Source of the DNA: Alphaproteobacteria bacterium MarineAlpha9_Bin6 | Lineage (GTDB): Bacteria; Pseudomonadota; Alphaproteobacteria; UBA7887 | Direction: 5' to 3' | Length of the DNA stretch: 62,024 bases | NCBI GenBank assembly: GCA_002937585.1 | Contig: PTKE01000005.1 | Coordinates: 1-62,024 of the forward strand | Shown: positions 31,298 to 41,574 of the stretch, one piece after another | Layout of the letters: each line of letters begins with the position of its first letter | Position numbering within the stretch: position 1 is the stretch's first letter | The notes under the pieces: model-generated | Told to the model about the DNA's origin: nothing | What the model saw: only the letters and a program-made list of their open reading frames with translations | Database searches by the model: none | Program-made: the position numbers and the translations under genes

Positions 31298-33643
31298 ATG
31301 GGACCGAAAATGTTAGACACCGGCCACACAGCACACATTCAAACGAATTTTGATCAAAAGGAGGACGGGTTTACTGTGCTGATACGGTGGTGTGGCGTCG
31401 CAATAATCCTAGCCCACTTGTTTGCCGGTAGATTTGGTGGATTAGTGACGCAGTCCGTCCATCCAACAATCATTGCTATATACTTATTCATCTTGTTTTT
31501 GGCGTTCGGGTTGCCGGCGCTTGAAAAGACGGGGCGGGGGCGTTTAATCGAATTGAGCAAATTGGTTACTGCCAGTTTGCCAGTTTTCTACGTCTACTAT
31601 CGGCCTACTCTCCTCATCGGGGAATTTCCTTATCTTAATCCGCTCACGTCTTTTGATTGGATACTTGCCACGATAGCAATGGTAGGCATCGTGTTGGCGT
31701 CCTTACCATTAGCCCGCGGTTTTTTGAGTACTGCGTTCGCCCCACCAGGAGAGCCCGTGCAGGTTGGTGGTCAACGGGCACTTGTTGGGCGGCTTGGTGC
31801 GCTGCTTCGTTGGTTCGCTGTGGCGGTTATTCTCTATCACCTGGTGGCAGCGGCTGTTGGAGCTCCCGAAGTAATGAAGTTCCGTCCCACGCATGTGGCC
31901 ATGTACGTTTCCATGATCTTCTTGGTCTATGGGATCACAAAAGACCGACAAACAGACCATATCCCTTGGTATGACTGGGCATTGTTCATGCTGTCTTGGA
32001 TCCCCGTCCTCTACATTTATGGGAATTATAATTATGTAGTCGAACGCTATCCCTACATCACTGACCTGACCCCCATCGATTGGGTAGTTGCGATAATCGC
32101 AATTACGTTAGCAATGGAGTCGTGCCGACGTGCAATCGGCATCACCCTTGTCGCATTATTAGCCATTTTTTTGGTCCATGGTCTATTTGGGCCATATTTC
32201 CCTGGACCTCTCAACCAAGCCGCAGTCAGTCCGATGCGGTTTGTTGATCACTTGTTTCTTACGACACAAGGACTTTACGGCTCGATCACCGGGATTTCGG
32301 CGACTTATGTGCTGATGTTTGTACTTCTTGGTGCCGTGCTTGAACAAGCGCGCGGGGGAGATCTGTTTATGAACCTTGCTGCCGGACTGATGGGGAAGCA
32401 GCCGGGAGGGCCTGGCAAGGCTGCAGTCTTGGCGAGCGGATTATTTGGGTCTATCTCCGGCGCTGCGGTCGCAAACGTATACGCCACTGGTACATTTACA
32501 ATTCCTCTGATGATCAAGACCGGATTTAAGCCACGCTTTGCTGCGGCCGTAGAAGCGGTTGCTTCCGCAAGTGGTCAATTAGTGCCTCCGATCATGGGTT
32601 CTGCGGCTTTCCTCATCGCAGATTTCACGGGTACTCCGTATATAGAAGTGGCGAAAGCAGCGGCTCTACCCGCCTTTTTATACTTGTTCGCCGTGTATTT
32701 CATGGTTCATTTGGAAACCAAAAAATTTGGTTTGCCCTCAATGGAACTAGATCTTGTGCGGAAAGCACGTAGGGAAGTTCGTTTAGATATTCATATGATG
32801 TTGGTTTTGGTCATCGTTGTTATTCTGCTTGTTGACCGAACGACCCCGTTTTATGCGGCATTTGCTGGGGTTATTTGTACAGTATTGGTTTCATTTTTAC
32901 GATCGCGTACGCAACTTACCCTGCATGGTGTGCTGGATGCTTTCGAGGTTGGCGCGCGGCGCATCGCACCGATCGCTGCCGCACTCTTTATTGCTGCACT
33001 GGTGGTTGGCACGATCGAACTGAGCGGCCTTGGTCTCAGATTTACTTCAATACTGATAAATATTACCGGTGGAAATTTGTTGCTGACGTTGCTCTTAGTG
33101 ATGGTCAGCTGCATCATTTTGGGTATGGGGTTGCCCACTTCAGCGGCCTACATGATCGTTGCTATTTTTGGGGCACCAGCTCTCATCAAACTTGGGATCG
33201 AACCGTTAGCGGCACATTTCTTTGTTTTCTACTACGCGATCATATCGGCCATCACGCCACCGGTAGCGGTAGCCGCTTATGCTGCTGCGACGATCGCTGG
33301 TACGCCATTGCAGAAAACAGGGTTGACCGCGATGAAGCTTGGAGCAGCTGTCTACTTGGTTCCATTTGTGATGGTTTACAGTCCGGCCTTGTTGTCGGTT
33401 GGTGGGGTGGGAGAAATCATCCAAGCATTTGTTACGGGAGTGGTGGGCGTAGTCGCTTTAGCGACAGCGGTGCAAGGGTTTCTAATTATTAGTTTGACGA
33501 TACCCGAGCGGGTTTTGGCAGCTCTTGCCGCTGCATCTTTGTTACACGGTGATTGGCGTACCGATACTGTTGGCGCCGCAATTTTAGCGCTCATAGTTAT
33601 TACGCAAATGTATCGATCGAAGCACGATCGTTCAGTTGGCTAA
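31298..33643 (+). CDS. TRAP transporter fused permease (4TM/12TM, TAXI type)
   Basis: About 781 residues follow the ATG at 31298; an in-frame TTG at 31229 is the alternative. The protein carries many hydrophobic segments. The N-terminal 300 residues include repeated helices of the small-subunit (DctQ-like) and membrane-extension parts. The C-terminal 450 residues are the DctM-like large subunit with LGAVLEQARGGDLFMNLAAGLMGKQPGGPGKAAVLASGLFGSISGAAVANVYATGT (pieces), GSAAFLIADFTG, GMGLPTSAAYMI, FFVFYYAIISAITPPVA and AAYAAATIAGTP. It is an ion-gradient-driven importer working with the binding protein upstream. A GAAGG ribosome binding site fits the 31298 start. Confidence 0.92.
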   Translation: MGPKMLDTGHTAHIQTNFDQKEDGFTVLIRWCGVAIILAHLFAGRFGGLVTQSVHPTIIAIYLFILFLAFGLPALEKTGRGRLIELSKLVTASLPVFYVYYRPTLLIGEFPYLNPLTSFDWILATIAMVGIVLASLPLARGFLSTAFAPPGEPVQVGGQRALVGRLGALLRWFAVAVILYHLVAAAVGAPEVMKFRPTHVAMYVSMIFLVYGITKDRQTDHIPWYDWALFMLSWIPVLYIYGNYNYVVERYPYITDLTPIDWVVAIIAITLAMESCRRAIGITLVALLAIFLVHGLFGPYFPGPLNQAAVSPMRFVDHLFLTTQGLYGSITGISATYVLMFVLLGAVLEQARGGDLFMNLAAGLMGKQPGGPGKAAVLASGLFGSISGAAVANVYATGTFTIPLMIKTGFKPRFAAAVEAVASASGQLVPPIMGSAAFLIADFTGTPYIEVAKAAALPAFLYLFAVYFMVHLETKKFGLPSMELDLVRKARREVRLDIHMMLVLVIVVILLVDRTTPFYAAFAGVICTVLVSFLRSRTQLTLHGVLDAFEVGARRIAPIAAALFIAALVVGTIELSGLGLRFTSILINITGGNLLLTLLLVMVSCIILGMGLPTSAAYMIVAIFGAPALIKLGIEPLAAHFFVFYYAIISAITPPVAVAAYAAATIAGTPLQKTGLTAMKLGAAVYLVPFVMVYSPALLSVGGVGEIIQAFVTGVVGVVALATAVQGFLIISLTIPERVLAALAAASLLHGDWRTDTVGAAILALIVITQMYRSKHDRSVG

Positions 33644-33762
33644 ACCACAACAATAAAACGATTTGCGCCTTAGCTGAGGACGACCACCTATTATGGGTAT
33701 TCTGCGTTATTCACGGCAGTGCCTTTTGTCCACACGCGCGGGAATATCGTATGATCCGACGT

Positions 33763-34413
33763 TTATTCGGCGTCTGGCTGGTTTTCCGGTGCGGCAGTGC
33801 GGAAGGTGTCCAATTCAAGACATTTTTTATTGATGCGAAGAATGGTTGGGTAGGTTGTAAGATCACAGTTAAATCGGCTGGCGTTAAATATTTGCGGTAC
33901 CAAGCATGCATCTGCTAGGCCGGGAATATCGCCATGGCAAAATGAGCCAGTGTCTGGGTGGTCTACAAGCATTGCTTCTAACGCGCTTAGCCCAGTCGAG
34001 ATCCAGTGCCTATACCAGTCCATCCGAGCGCTATCTTCCACGCCTAAAGTGTCGCTCAAATACTTCAATACCCGTAGGTTATTTAGAGGGTGGATATCGC
34101 AAGCGACCGATAAAGCGAGTGCTCGCACGCGAGCCCGAGCTTTCCGGCTTTTGGGGAGAAGCGGCGTTTCTGGATAGGATTCTTCGAGATATTCTATAAT
34201 CGCGAGCGATTGAGTGATGTAGGTTGGGCCGTCCTGTAAGGTGGGAACCAAAGCCTGGGGGTTGATTGAGCGGTATGCGGTTCCAAATTGTTTGCCACCA
34301 TCTCGGGTTAGGTGAACAGATTCAGACTCCCAGTCGAGCCTCTTAAGTTTTAGTGCGATACGGACGCGATACGCGGCTGAGGAACGAAAATAGCCGAAGA
34401 GTTTTAATGGCAT
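33763..34413 (-). CDS. maiA: Maleylacetoacetate isomerase (zeta-class GST)
   Basis: The 216-residue protein has a thioredoxin-like N-terminal domain with the zeta-class signature (YFRSSAAYRVRIALKLKRL), in which the Ser pair and Arg bind glutathione. INPQALVPTL and ITQSLAIIEYLEESYPETPLLP follow, then an all-helical C-terminal domain (VACDIHPLNNLRVLKYL). MaiA isomerises maleylacetoacetate to fumarylacetoacetate in tyrosine and phenylalanine degradation. fahA and hmgA are not adjacent. The C-terminus (residues 195-216) is ordinary. It is transcribed away from the broken crotonase gene. Confidence 0.92.
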   Translation of the reverse strand: MPLKLFGYFRSSAAYRVRIALKLKRLDWESESVHLTRDGGKQFGTAYRSINPQALVPTLQDGPTYITQSLAIIEYLEESYPETPLLPKSRKARARVRALALSVACDIHPLNNLRVLKYLSDTLGVEDSARMDWYRHWISTGLSALEAMLVDHPDTGSFCHGDIPGLADACLVPQIFNASRFNCDLTTYPTILRINKKCLELDTFRTAAPENQPDAE

Positions 34414-34696
34414 TGTTTTGCTCTTAGTTGGGCGTTATTTCGCGCGGCATTTAACCCTGTTCTCATTTATAAAACTGATTAGGGCTATACAAACCGCCGG
34501 TATGCCGCGCAGTAAAATGCCGACCCCATTCCCAGCTTCCCAAAACACCAACACTATAGCTCGTGAACTGCAGGTGAATTGTACGGTAGCTACTTGATGA
34601 TTTTTCTCTTATAGGCGTCCAAGTCAAACATTTTGGTATTTTGATAGATACCCAAACGGACCAGCAATCGTTTGTAATTTGGAAGGAAAAATTTAT

Positions 34697-35493
34697 ATGG
34701 CCGATCTTGAGGTAAACATGGATGGTGGGATTGCAACATTGACCATGAACAGACCGGAGGTGCGTAACGCCCTATCGATGGAAATGCGGCAATCATTAGA
34801 TGAAAACCCTACACCAACTTGAATTGGACGATAACGTACGATGTGTTGTGCTTACTGGTGCGGGCGATCATTTCATGGCTGGGGGAGATGTGCGGCAAAT
34901 GCATGATTACATTAGCAGTCATGAAGGTAAAGAAATCCAGAGGTATTTTCTTCACCGTATTCATGATCTGCATCCGATCATGTTTTCTATGCGGCGGATG
35001 TAAAAGCCGATCGTTGCGAAGGTTCGGGGGGCAGCCGCAGGTGCGGGTGTTTTTCTTGCCTCAGTATGTGATCTAGTAATTGCTGAAGAGGATTTTTTTT
35101 ACGTTGGCCTACTGTCATATCGGAACTACTCCAGATGGCCCCTCTTCTTTTCATTTGCCAAGAGCTATTGGCATAAAGCGAACCCTTGAAATGACGCTTC
35201 TCGGTGACCGCTACACCGCACGTCAAATGTCGGATATGGGGCTGGTAAATTTTGTTGTAGCGCCAGGGGATCTAGAGCAGGAAAGTGATAATCTTGTTCA
35301 ACGTCTGCCCCATGGGGCTACCCATGTATACGGGATGGCCAAAAAATTAATGTATCGGAGTTTAGAGAACGAGTTTGAGTCTCAATTACAACTTGAGAGT
35401 GAATGTTTCGCTGATTGCGCTGGTCGCGATGATTACCGTGAGGGGGTGGCTGCGTTTGTTGAGAAGCGTAAAGCGAGCTTCACCGGGGAATGA
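34697..35493 (+). pseudogene. Enoyl-CoA hydratase gene with two frameshifts and a stop
   Basis: The ATG at 34697 has a GGAAGG ribosome binding site and encodes a normal start (GGIATLTMNRPEVRNALSMEMRQ). The frame shifts near 34800 into the next piece (LELDDNVRCVVLTGAGDHFMAGGDV). An in-frame TAA at 35001-35003 interrupts MRRM-KPIVAKVRGAAAGAGV, and the frame shifts again inside a run of eight T at 35093-35100. Downstream the sequence continues as LAYCHIGTTPDGPSS to the normal end at VEKRKASFTG. The protein would have about 265 residues. Three separate lesions make real inactivation likely, although the T-run shift alone could be a sequencing error. Confidence 0.85.
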
Positions 35494-35730
35494 TCGAACA
35501 GCAGGTGTGCGGCGGACGGCTACTCCGATGCATTCATGGCATCCTAAGTCTTGCCATACGTGGAAATATAAAGGCTAGTCCAATAAAAATGCTGTATCGC
35601 TAGCAGATTAGGCAAGAGTCTAGGATCCTATGATATGACGTTTGCCGTTGTGTTTGGCCAAGTGGGGGATATTTGTTTGCACTCCAATTCGACTTCCTAT
35701 CGGAAGTCTTCGGTGTGAGGAGCTGAGGCT

Positions 35731-36753
35731 ATGACGAGCGATGAAAATCATCAGTGGAGACTGGCACGCAGACCTATCGGAAACATCCAGGACGGGGATC
35801 TCGTTTGGGACCAAGAATCTATCCCAAGCCCAAACGATGGAGAGGTGCTTGTTCGTACGATTTATCTCTCTCTAGATCCGACCAACCGCATCTGGATGAG
35901 TGATATGGATCAATACATGCCACCTGTCAAAATAGGTGAAGTCATGCGGGGTGGCGCCATGGGGGAGGTCCTCGAAACGAAGCATCCGGGTTACAAAGTG
36001 GGTGATATTGTGACTGGGTTATTGGGTTGGCAGACATATTCAACGGTGCATGGGGATAATATCCGTATGTCTATCCCTCACCAGAAAGGTACTCCGCTGC
36101 CAGCCTGGATGAGTGTATTGGGACTTACCGGAGTAACGGCCTATTTTGGGATGCTTGACATCTGCGAACCCAGACGAGGAGAAACGCTTGTCGTCACCGG
36201 TGCAGCTGGGGCCGTTGGCTCCATTGCTGGACAGATAGGTAAAATAAAGGGACTACGTGTGGTTGGGATTTCGGGCACGGACGCCAAATGTTTGTGGCTT
36301 AAAGAAAAGTGTGGATTTGACGCTACGATAAATTACAGATCTGCTGATGTTAGTGCTGCTCTGCGTACGAGCTGCCCAGACGGGATAGACTGTGTCTTCG
36401 AGAATGTTGGTGGCTCTGTCTTCGATGAAATACTTAGCCAAATTAACCTAAGGGCTCGGGTCGCGCTGTGTGGGCTGATCGGGCAATACAATGCGACTGA
36501 GGCGGTGCCGGGTCCCTATAGATTTGCTAATGTCTTGATGAAGCGCGCACGCATAGAGGGCTTTATAGTCAGCGATTTTGCGAAACGTTGGGGTGAAGCG
36601 ATTAAGGAGCTTTCTACCTGGTTGGCAGACGGAAAATTGACGTATAAGGTCGACATCGTAGACGGTCTCCAGAATGCCCCGACTGCCGTTAAAAAACTAT
36701 TCGACGGTTCGAATGACGGCAAACTGTTAGTACGTGTTGCAGCCGAACCCTAA
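35731..36753 (+). CDS. NADP-dependent MDR-family reductase (CurA / leukotriene B4 dehydrogenase type)
   Basis: The 340-residue zinc-independent medium-chain dehydrogenase has the N-terminal LARRPIGNIQDGDLVW and LSLDPTNRIWMSD, with VGEVMRGGAMGEVLE-like and GLLGWQTY segments. The Rossmann motif TGAAGAVGSIAGQIGKIKG is followed by VVGISGTDAKCLWL and FENVGGSVFDEIL. A C-terminal GFIVSDFAKRWGEA closes the protein. Members reduce enones or 2-alkenals with NADPH. The gene has a GAGG ribosome binding site. It stands alone between the broken crotonase and fabI. Confidence 0.9.
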   Translation: MTSDENHQWRLARRPIGNIQDGDLVWDQESIPSPNDGEVLVRTIYLSLDPTNRIWMSDMDQYMPPVKIGEVMRGGAMGEVLETKHPGYKVGDIVTGLLGWQTYSTVHGDNIRMSIPHQKGTPLPAWMSVLGLTGVTAYFGMLDICEPRRGETLVVTGAAGAVGSIAGQIGKIKGLRVVGISGTDAKCLWLKEKCGFDATINYRSADVSAALRTSCPDGIDCVFENVGGSVFDEILSQINLRARVALCGLIGQYNATEAVPGPYRFANVLMKRARIEGFIVSDFAKRWGEAIKELSTWLADGKLTYKVDIVDGLQNAPTAVKKLFDGSNDGKLLVRVAAEP

Positions 36754-36899
36754 GTAAGGCTATTTGTTGGGGGCAAGGCGTGTCTAAAAGGCTGAATCTG
36801 GTTAACTTCCACCCCTTCTCTCCTTGGTGTAGGATGCGGTCCGCTACCCCTTCTGGATGGTTTTACTGGAGTGCTAAGATTTCGTATGAGGGGCGATAG

Positions 36900-37736
36900 A
36901 TGAGTGAACCAAGACCCAAGATCGTGCCCACGGCAGAGCCGTTAATGGCGGGCAAAAGGGGACTGATCATGGGAGTTGCGAACGATCGTTCTCTTGCCTG
37001 GGGTATCGCGCGTTCGGTCGCTGAGCACGGCGCAGAACTTGCATTTACATACCAGGGTGAGGCGTTGGCCCGTCGTGTCGGGCCACTCGCTGAATCACTT
37101 GGCTCGAATGTTGTGTTGCCATGTGACGTCAACGATGATGAGGCGCTGGATACAGTATTCGATGACATTGCCGGGCGTTGGGATGGTTTGGATTTTTTGG
37201 TCCACGCGATCGCTTTTTCCGACAAAGAAGAGCTGAAAGGTCGTTACGTTGATACTAGTCCCGGAAATTTTGCGCAGACAATGCAAGTTTCGTGTTACTC
37301 GTTTACAGCGATTTGTCGGCGTGCAGCTGCATTGATGCGGGAGGGTAGCAGTTTGTTGACTCTGACCTATTATGGAGCTGAGAGAGTTATCCCGCATTAC
37401 AATGTGATGGGAGTAGCTAAGGCTGCGCTGGAGGCAAGTGTGCGTTATTTGGCGGCAGATTTGGGTGGGGACGGTATTCGCGTAAATGCGATTTCGGCTG
37501 GACCAATTAAAACACTGGCGGCAAGCGGGGTCGGGGATTTTCGTTACATTCTGAAATGGAATGAGTTGAATTCACCGCTGCAGCGCAACGTCACAATCGA
37601 GGACGTGGGGGGAGCAGCTTTGTACTTGTTAAGTGATCTGAGTTCCGGGGTGACCGGTGAAGTGCACCACGTTGATTCAGGCTATCATGTGGTTGGCATG
37701 AAGAGACCCGACGCGCCCGACATTTCTACGGTGTAG
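36900..37736 (+). CDS. fabI: Enoyl-ACP reductase FabI
   Basis: The 278-residue NADH-dependent enzyme performs the last reduction in each fatty-acid elongation cycle. Seen are [23 protein letters not shown] (the SDR-variant nucleotide site), [55 protein letters not shown] with the FabI catalytic Tyr and Lys, [13 protein letters not shown], and the C-terminal [25 protein letters not shown]. The N-terminus carries about 18 extra residues, common in alphaproteobacteria. It is followed by aroC after seven bases, a familiar alphaproteobacterial pair. Confidence 0.95.
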   Translation: MSEPRPKIVPTAEPLMAGKRGLIMGVANDRSLAWGIARSVAEHGAELAFTYQGEALARRVGPLAESLGSNVVLPCDVNDDEALDTVFDDIAGRWDGLDFLVHAIAFSDKEELKGRYVDTSPGNFAQTMQVSCYSFTAICRRAAALMREGSSLLTLTYYGAERVIPHYNVMGVAKAALEASVRYLAADLGGDGIRVNAISAGPIKTLAASGVGDFRYILKWNELNSPLQRNVTIEDVGGAALYLLSDLSSGVTGEVHHVDSGYHVVGMKRPDAPDISTV

Positions 37737-37743
37737 TGGGCGA

Positions 37744-38826
37744 ATGCCAGGCAATAGCTTTGGACAGGCCTTTCGATTCACTACCTGGGGTGAAAGCCAT
37801 GGACCCGAAATAGGTTGTGTCATTGATGGAGTGCCACCTCGTCTTACACTCTCTGAAACAGACATTCAACATTGGCTAGACCGTCGCCGGCCAGGCCAAT
37901 CTCGATTTACTACACAACGACGCGAAGCCGACGTGGTCCAAATTGTTTCGGGTGTTTTTGATGGCGTGACGACCGGGACACCCATCGGGCTTGTCATTGA
38001 AAATACGGACCAGCGGCCGCGTGACTATAGTGAAATCGCGGAGAAATTCCGTCCGTCCCATGCTGATTACACCTACTCGAAAAAATATGGTGTGCGCGAT
38101 TATCGAGGTGGTGGTAGGGCGAGTGCGCGTGAAACGGCAATGCGTGTTGCTGCTGGTGCGGTCGCCCGCAAAGTGATCGGAGATGACGTAACGGTTCGGG
38201 GGGCATTGATTCAAATTGGCGAACAGCCGATCGACCGATCAGAATGGGATTGGGCGGAGGTTGAACGGAACCCATTCTGGTGCCCAGATGTGAAGACTTT
38301 AGCGAAATGGGAGACAACGCTTGAAGCGGTCCGCAAAGACGGGCTTTCGCTTGGTGCAGTGATCGAGATCGTAGCGAGTGGTGTTCCGGTGGGACTTGGC
38401 GAGCCAGTCTACGACAAATTGGATGGAGATCTTGCGAGGGGCATGATGACGATAAACGCGGTCAAAGGGGTAGAAATAGGGGCGGGCTTTGCAACTGCTG
38501 CTATGACCGGGGAACAAAATGCCGACGAAATGCGTGCGGGTACAGATGGTAAGCCGCGGTTTCTCAGTAACAATGCGGGCGGTGTGCTTGGTGGTTTGAG
38601 TACAGGTCAGGATGTAGTAGTGCGGTTTGCAGTCAAGCCAACGAGTTCAATTTTAAGGCCTATGCGTACAATAGACGATCGTGGCCGGGATACTGAAATT
38701 GTGACCCGGGGCCGCCATGATCCTTGTGTTGGCATCCGTGCTGTGCCAGTAGGAGAGGCCATGATGGCGTGTGTTCTCGCTGACCATATGATTCGCCATC
38801 GAGGCCAGATCGGCGCTTTCTCCTAA
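37744..38826 (+). CDS. aroC: Chorismate synthase
   Basis: The 360-residue FMN-dependent lyase converts 5-enolpyruvylshikimate 3-phosphate to chorismate, the branch point of aromatic amino acid synthesis. Family signatures are [19 protein letters not shown] (N-terminal), [75 protein letters not shown] (pieces) and [31 protein letters not shown] and a [18 protein letters not shown] end follow. The length is standard. It is directly behind fabI and probably in one transcript. Confidence 0.97.
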   Translation: MPGNSFGQAFRFTTWGESHGPEIGCVIDGVPPRLTLSETDIQHWLDRRRPGQSRFTTQRREADVVQIVSGVFDGVTTGTPIGLVIENTDQRPRDYSEIAEKFRPSHADYTYSKKYGVRDYRGGGRASARETAMRVAAGAVARKVIGDDVTVRGALIQIGEQPIDRSEWDWAEVERNPFWCPDVKTLAKWETTLEAVRKDGLSLGAVIEIVASGVPVGLGEPVYDKLDGDLARGMMTINAVKGVEIGAGFATAAMTGEQNADEMRAGTDGKPRFLSNNAGGVLGGLSTGQDVVVRFAVKPTSSILRPMRTIDDRGRDTEIVTRGRHDPCVGIRAVPVGEAMMACVLADHMIRHRGQIGAFS

Positions 38827-38974
38827 TGTCGGTCTAGTTCAGACTCATTGACTATGGAAAGTTAATTCTCTGCGTGGAACGTCGTTCAGCACTTTCGACG
38901 CGCTTTATTGCTTAGTGAATGTTTCTCTTTGCACGTCAATAAGTACGGTTCCGTGAAATGAAACTGATGGGCGT

Positions 38975-39739
38975 TTAGCGTCGAATAACCCAGTTATAAA
39001 AGCCTGAAAAAACTAATATCAGCAACGCCAAGGCAGCACCATCCATCAGATAAGGTCCCCAGACCCCCAAAATGCGCCCGCTATGAAGATCGAGGATAAC
39101 CCTTTCCCATGGCAGGCCGCGACCTCGGTATGCCCGCAACACATCATCTCCGATTGCTTTAGGTGTTGCGATCGTTTCTGTCCAATTAGGCACTCGATCG
39201 GCTTGTCGCCAGATTAAAAAGTCGGGATCGGTCGAAAAGATGCCCCTAGGAGTATCGATATAGGTGCTGCTCTCACGCCAACCTAGACGAAGAATTTTAG
39301 CCGGAAGGTTAACAATTTGTTCAATCAATCTTCCATTCGGGTCGAAGAGGTACAGGATGTCCTCGGTTGCGACGGCAAATATCCCCTGTGTCTGAAGTGC
39401 GCCCCTCACGAAGCCCGTGCGTTCGAAAATAAGTGTGCTGTTCAGAAAAAGGTGTCCATCCAGTTCGGTTATCCAATGCGTGCCAACCCGATAGCTTACT
39501 GGGGCGTTTTTTGGGGCAATGCCATACCAATCGAGCAGCCATTCGGTAGCGATATATCGTTGGTCGAGAGCCAATCGCTCCGCATGGTTTAGCGCTATGC
39601 CGGTGACCAGAAGTATCAAGAACAAGAGAGCAGCGGCAACGCCCAAACGGCCGTGCCAACGAAGAACGGAATACGCAAGTTGAATGCGTCGCCGATTAAA
39701 CATTCTTCCCTTGCGATTAGTCTGGGCTAATTTGCTCAT
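38975..39739 (-). CDS. PepSY-associated membrane protein
   Basis: The 254-residue protein has a membrane helix at about 30-52 (GVAAALLFLILLVTGIALNHA) and a second at 230-250 (GAALALLILVFSGFYNWVI). A periplasmic part between them shows beta-propeller-like phrases (TEDILYLFDPNGRLIEQ) and VILDLHSGRILGVWGPYLMD, the PepSY-TM signature. PepSY membrane proteins often carry electrons across the inner membrane to periplasmic flavoproteins. The gene overlaps the end of the FMN-binding gene by 23 bases, and the porin gene lies behind that, so the three form one operon. Conserved transmembrane histidines are limited to those near residues 28 and 52. Confidence 0.75.
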   Translation of the reverse strand: MSKLAQTNRKGRMFNRRRIQLAYSVLRWHGRLGVAAALLFLILLVTGIALNHAERLALDQRYIATEWLLDWYGIAPKNAPVSYRVGTHWITELDGHLFLNSTLIFERTGFVRGALQTQGIFAVATEDILYLFDPNGRLIEQIVNLPAKILRLGWRESSTYIDTPRGIFSTDPDFLIWRQADRVPNWTETIATPKAIGDDVLRAYRGRGLPWERVILDLHSGRILGVWGPYLMDGAALALLILVFSGFYNWVIRR

Positions 39740-40253
39740 GAAGATACAGCGCCAGGCGCGATAGCCGAGTCAGAGCACTTACCGATAAGGTGGCGCCTGA
39801 AATGCCGTCGATTGAACGGCTGAGTCGGTGATTTTCGACTAGCCGCGCTCCTATAAATTGGTCTGTAAAAAATGAATGCCGCACTTCCCAACCGCGACTT
39901 TCACGGTAGATTAGCACGGTGACGCGTTCAATGTGCCCATCGTTGATGACGATACCTGTCGTTATAGGCTTGACCTTCCCGATTTCTTCCAGGATCCATG
40001 CGCTCCGAGTGCTTTGGGTCCAGTAACGTATACGCCTGGGGCCTTTACTGTGGGTCATTATTGCACGGGTATCTGCCCGGAGGCCTTTTGTGATCCACAA
40101 TACTTTTGGTTCGGGGACAGCGTTGGCAAATACCTCCACAAGGAAATCCTGTGGTGCCAAGTAAACTTGATCAGCCACCGTCGATGTGGGCCAGACACAT
40201 AACATGGTTAATAGGGTGAGCGAATGAAGATAAATTTTGTAACGAGCTATCAT
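39717..40253 (-). CDS. FMN-binding domain protein (covalent flavin carrier)
   Basis: About 178 residues follow the ATG at 40253. An N-terminal signal segment ends near STVADQ. The FMN_bind domain occupies about residues 80-175, with TTGIVINDGHIERVTVLIYRESRGWEV and the flavinylation motif DGISGATLS, whose Thr155 would be linked to FMN by an ApbE-type transferase. Such proteins shuttle electrons outside the cytoplasmic membrane, as NqrC and RnfG do. Together with the overlapping PepSY membrane protein and the porin it suggests a periplasmic reductase module. No apbE was seen here. Confidence 0.8.
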   Translation of the reverse strand: MIARYKIYLHSLTLLTMLCVWPTSTVADQVYLAPQDFLVEVFANAVPEPKVLWITKGLRADTRAIMTHSKGPRRIRYWTQSTRSAWILEEIGKVKPITTGIVINDGHIERVTVLIYRESRGWEVRHSFFTDQFIGARLVENHRLSRSIDGISGATLSVSALTRLSRLALYLHEQISPD

Positions 40254-40323
40254 GTCCAATGGCCGAGAATAAGGACAGGCCAGAAAGGGCCCTTCCTATG
40301 ATCCATTATCTACTGTCGGAAAT

Positions 40324-41574
40324 TTAGAACTGCCAACCGAGACCAACATTTAGGCGATCGTCCCCAGAATCTTCCTGAAGGCTGACCTGATTGTAGTCGG
40401 CCTTGATTACAACATCAGGATGTATCCAATAATTGAATCCAATATCAAATTCTTGTTCCTCGCTGTCGGTGTTATCACCAGCTTGACTATCGAATTTTCC
40501 ATAGCGTGTGAATATGCCGAGCACCGCATCGCCGTTGGCGCCCATACCGGGAAGTGTGAACCGATAGGATGGTTCAATGTAGTAACCCCATTGATTGTCA
40601 CGGCCAAAAGACGCAGGTCCAACGCTCGTTGCACCGCCGTCCATGTCCCATGCCGCATATAGGGCCCTCAGACCCCAGCTACCCATACGGATGTCGGCAT
40701 TGACCGTATACAACCAGGCGTCGATGTCTGCCCTAGTATCGTCTCCCGCGATGTCTGTGTTCTGTGTAAGATCAGACTGGTATTGTAAGGAGGCGGCCAG
40801 GCTGACACCTGGCATGCCATTCCATTTAATACGGCCCGTCACAGCGGGGTCTGTCGCGACCGCTTCAGCCACCTTTTGGCGGCCGCTCCGAACGCGGAAG
40901 GCGTTGTTGCCGGTGACAGGTGTTTGCAGTCCAGAGTGAACGAACAAGTCGTAGCCCAGTCCGTTACCTATTGCTCCATTTGCTCCGACGCCTGCTTCCC
41001 ACCAGGTGCTGGGGATAATCTCAGCCTCAACACGGTTGCGCTCGACACCGAAGAATGTCGGTGGTTCATGAGTCTCGTTTAGTAATCCTACTGGAACTAG
41101 ATGAACACCACCATAAATGCGCTGTTCTTTGCCAACATCCCATTCGATAAAGGCTTGCTCCAATTCGATGTCCCCCGGTTGTCCTTCACCGGCGAGAGCA
41201 TGTTCAAGTTCGAGCTCCGATTGGAGACGAAGTTTGTCGTTGAATTCGTATTCCGTAAAGAAAACAAACCGATGAACATCAATTTGCTGAGTATCGCCGG
41301 CATTGTAATGAAGTTCACCATAACCGCCCCAGTGCAATCGGTCATCGCCGCCTTTACCAGCGGCTTGTTCGATCATTTCTCCGGCGGCTTCCACCTTTTG
41401 GTCGGTCTCACTGATTTTTGCCTGAAGTGCTTCAATCGTCGCCTGTTGTTCCTGAATGATCTTCCACATTTCCTCAGCACTTGGTGTTTGGGCACTTGCC
41501 TGACTGACAGCAATTACACTGCCTAAGAAAGATGCCATAAGTGCCGGTCGTAAAGTTTCTGGCGATGCACCCAT
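40324..41574 (-). CDS. Outer-membrane porin with coiled-coil N-terminus
   Basis: The 416-residue protein has a signal peptide ending near SQASAQ and a coiled coil at about 30-70 (EEMWKIIQEQQATIEALQAKI). A long beta-rich barrel follows with alternating hydrophobic strands (LHWGGYGELHYN, HRFVFFTEYEFNDKLRLQSELELEH, WGLRALYAAWDMD). It ends in RLNVGLGWQF, where the final Phe is the outer-membrane assembly signal. It resembles phosphate- or carboxylate-selective porins of the OprP/OprB or DcaP type. The solute is unknown. The gene is first of the operon and is followed by the FMN-binding and PepSY genes. Confidence 0.85.
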   Translation of the reverse strand: MGASPETLRPALMASFLGSVIAVSQASAQTPSAEEMWKIIQEQQATIEALQAKISETDQKVEAAGEMIEQAAGKGGDDRLHWGGYGELHYNAGDTQQIDVHRFVFFTEYEFNDKLRLQSELELEHALAGEGQPGDIELEQAFIEWDVGKEQRIYGGVHLVPVGLLNETHEPPTFFGVERNRVEAEIIPSTWWEAGVGANGAIGNGLGYDLFVHSGLQTPVTGNNAFRVRSGRQKVAEAVATDPAVTGRIKWNGMPGVSLAASLQYQSDLTQNTDIAGDDTRADIDAWLYTVNADIRMGSWGLRALYAAWDMDGGATSVGPASFGRDNQWGYYIEPSYRFTLPGMGANGDAVLGIFTRYGKFDSQAGDNTDSEEQEFDIGFNYWIHPDVVIKADYNQVSLQEDSGDDRLNVGLGWQF

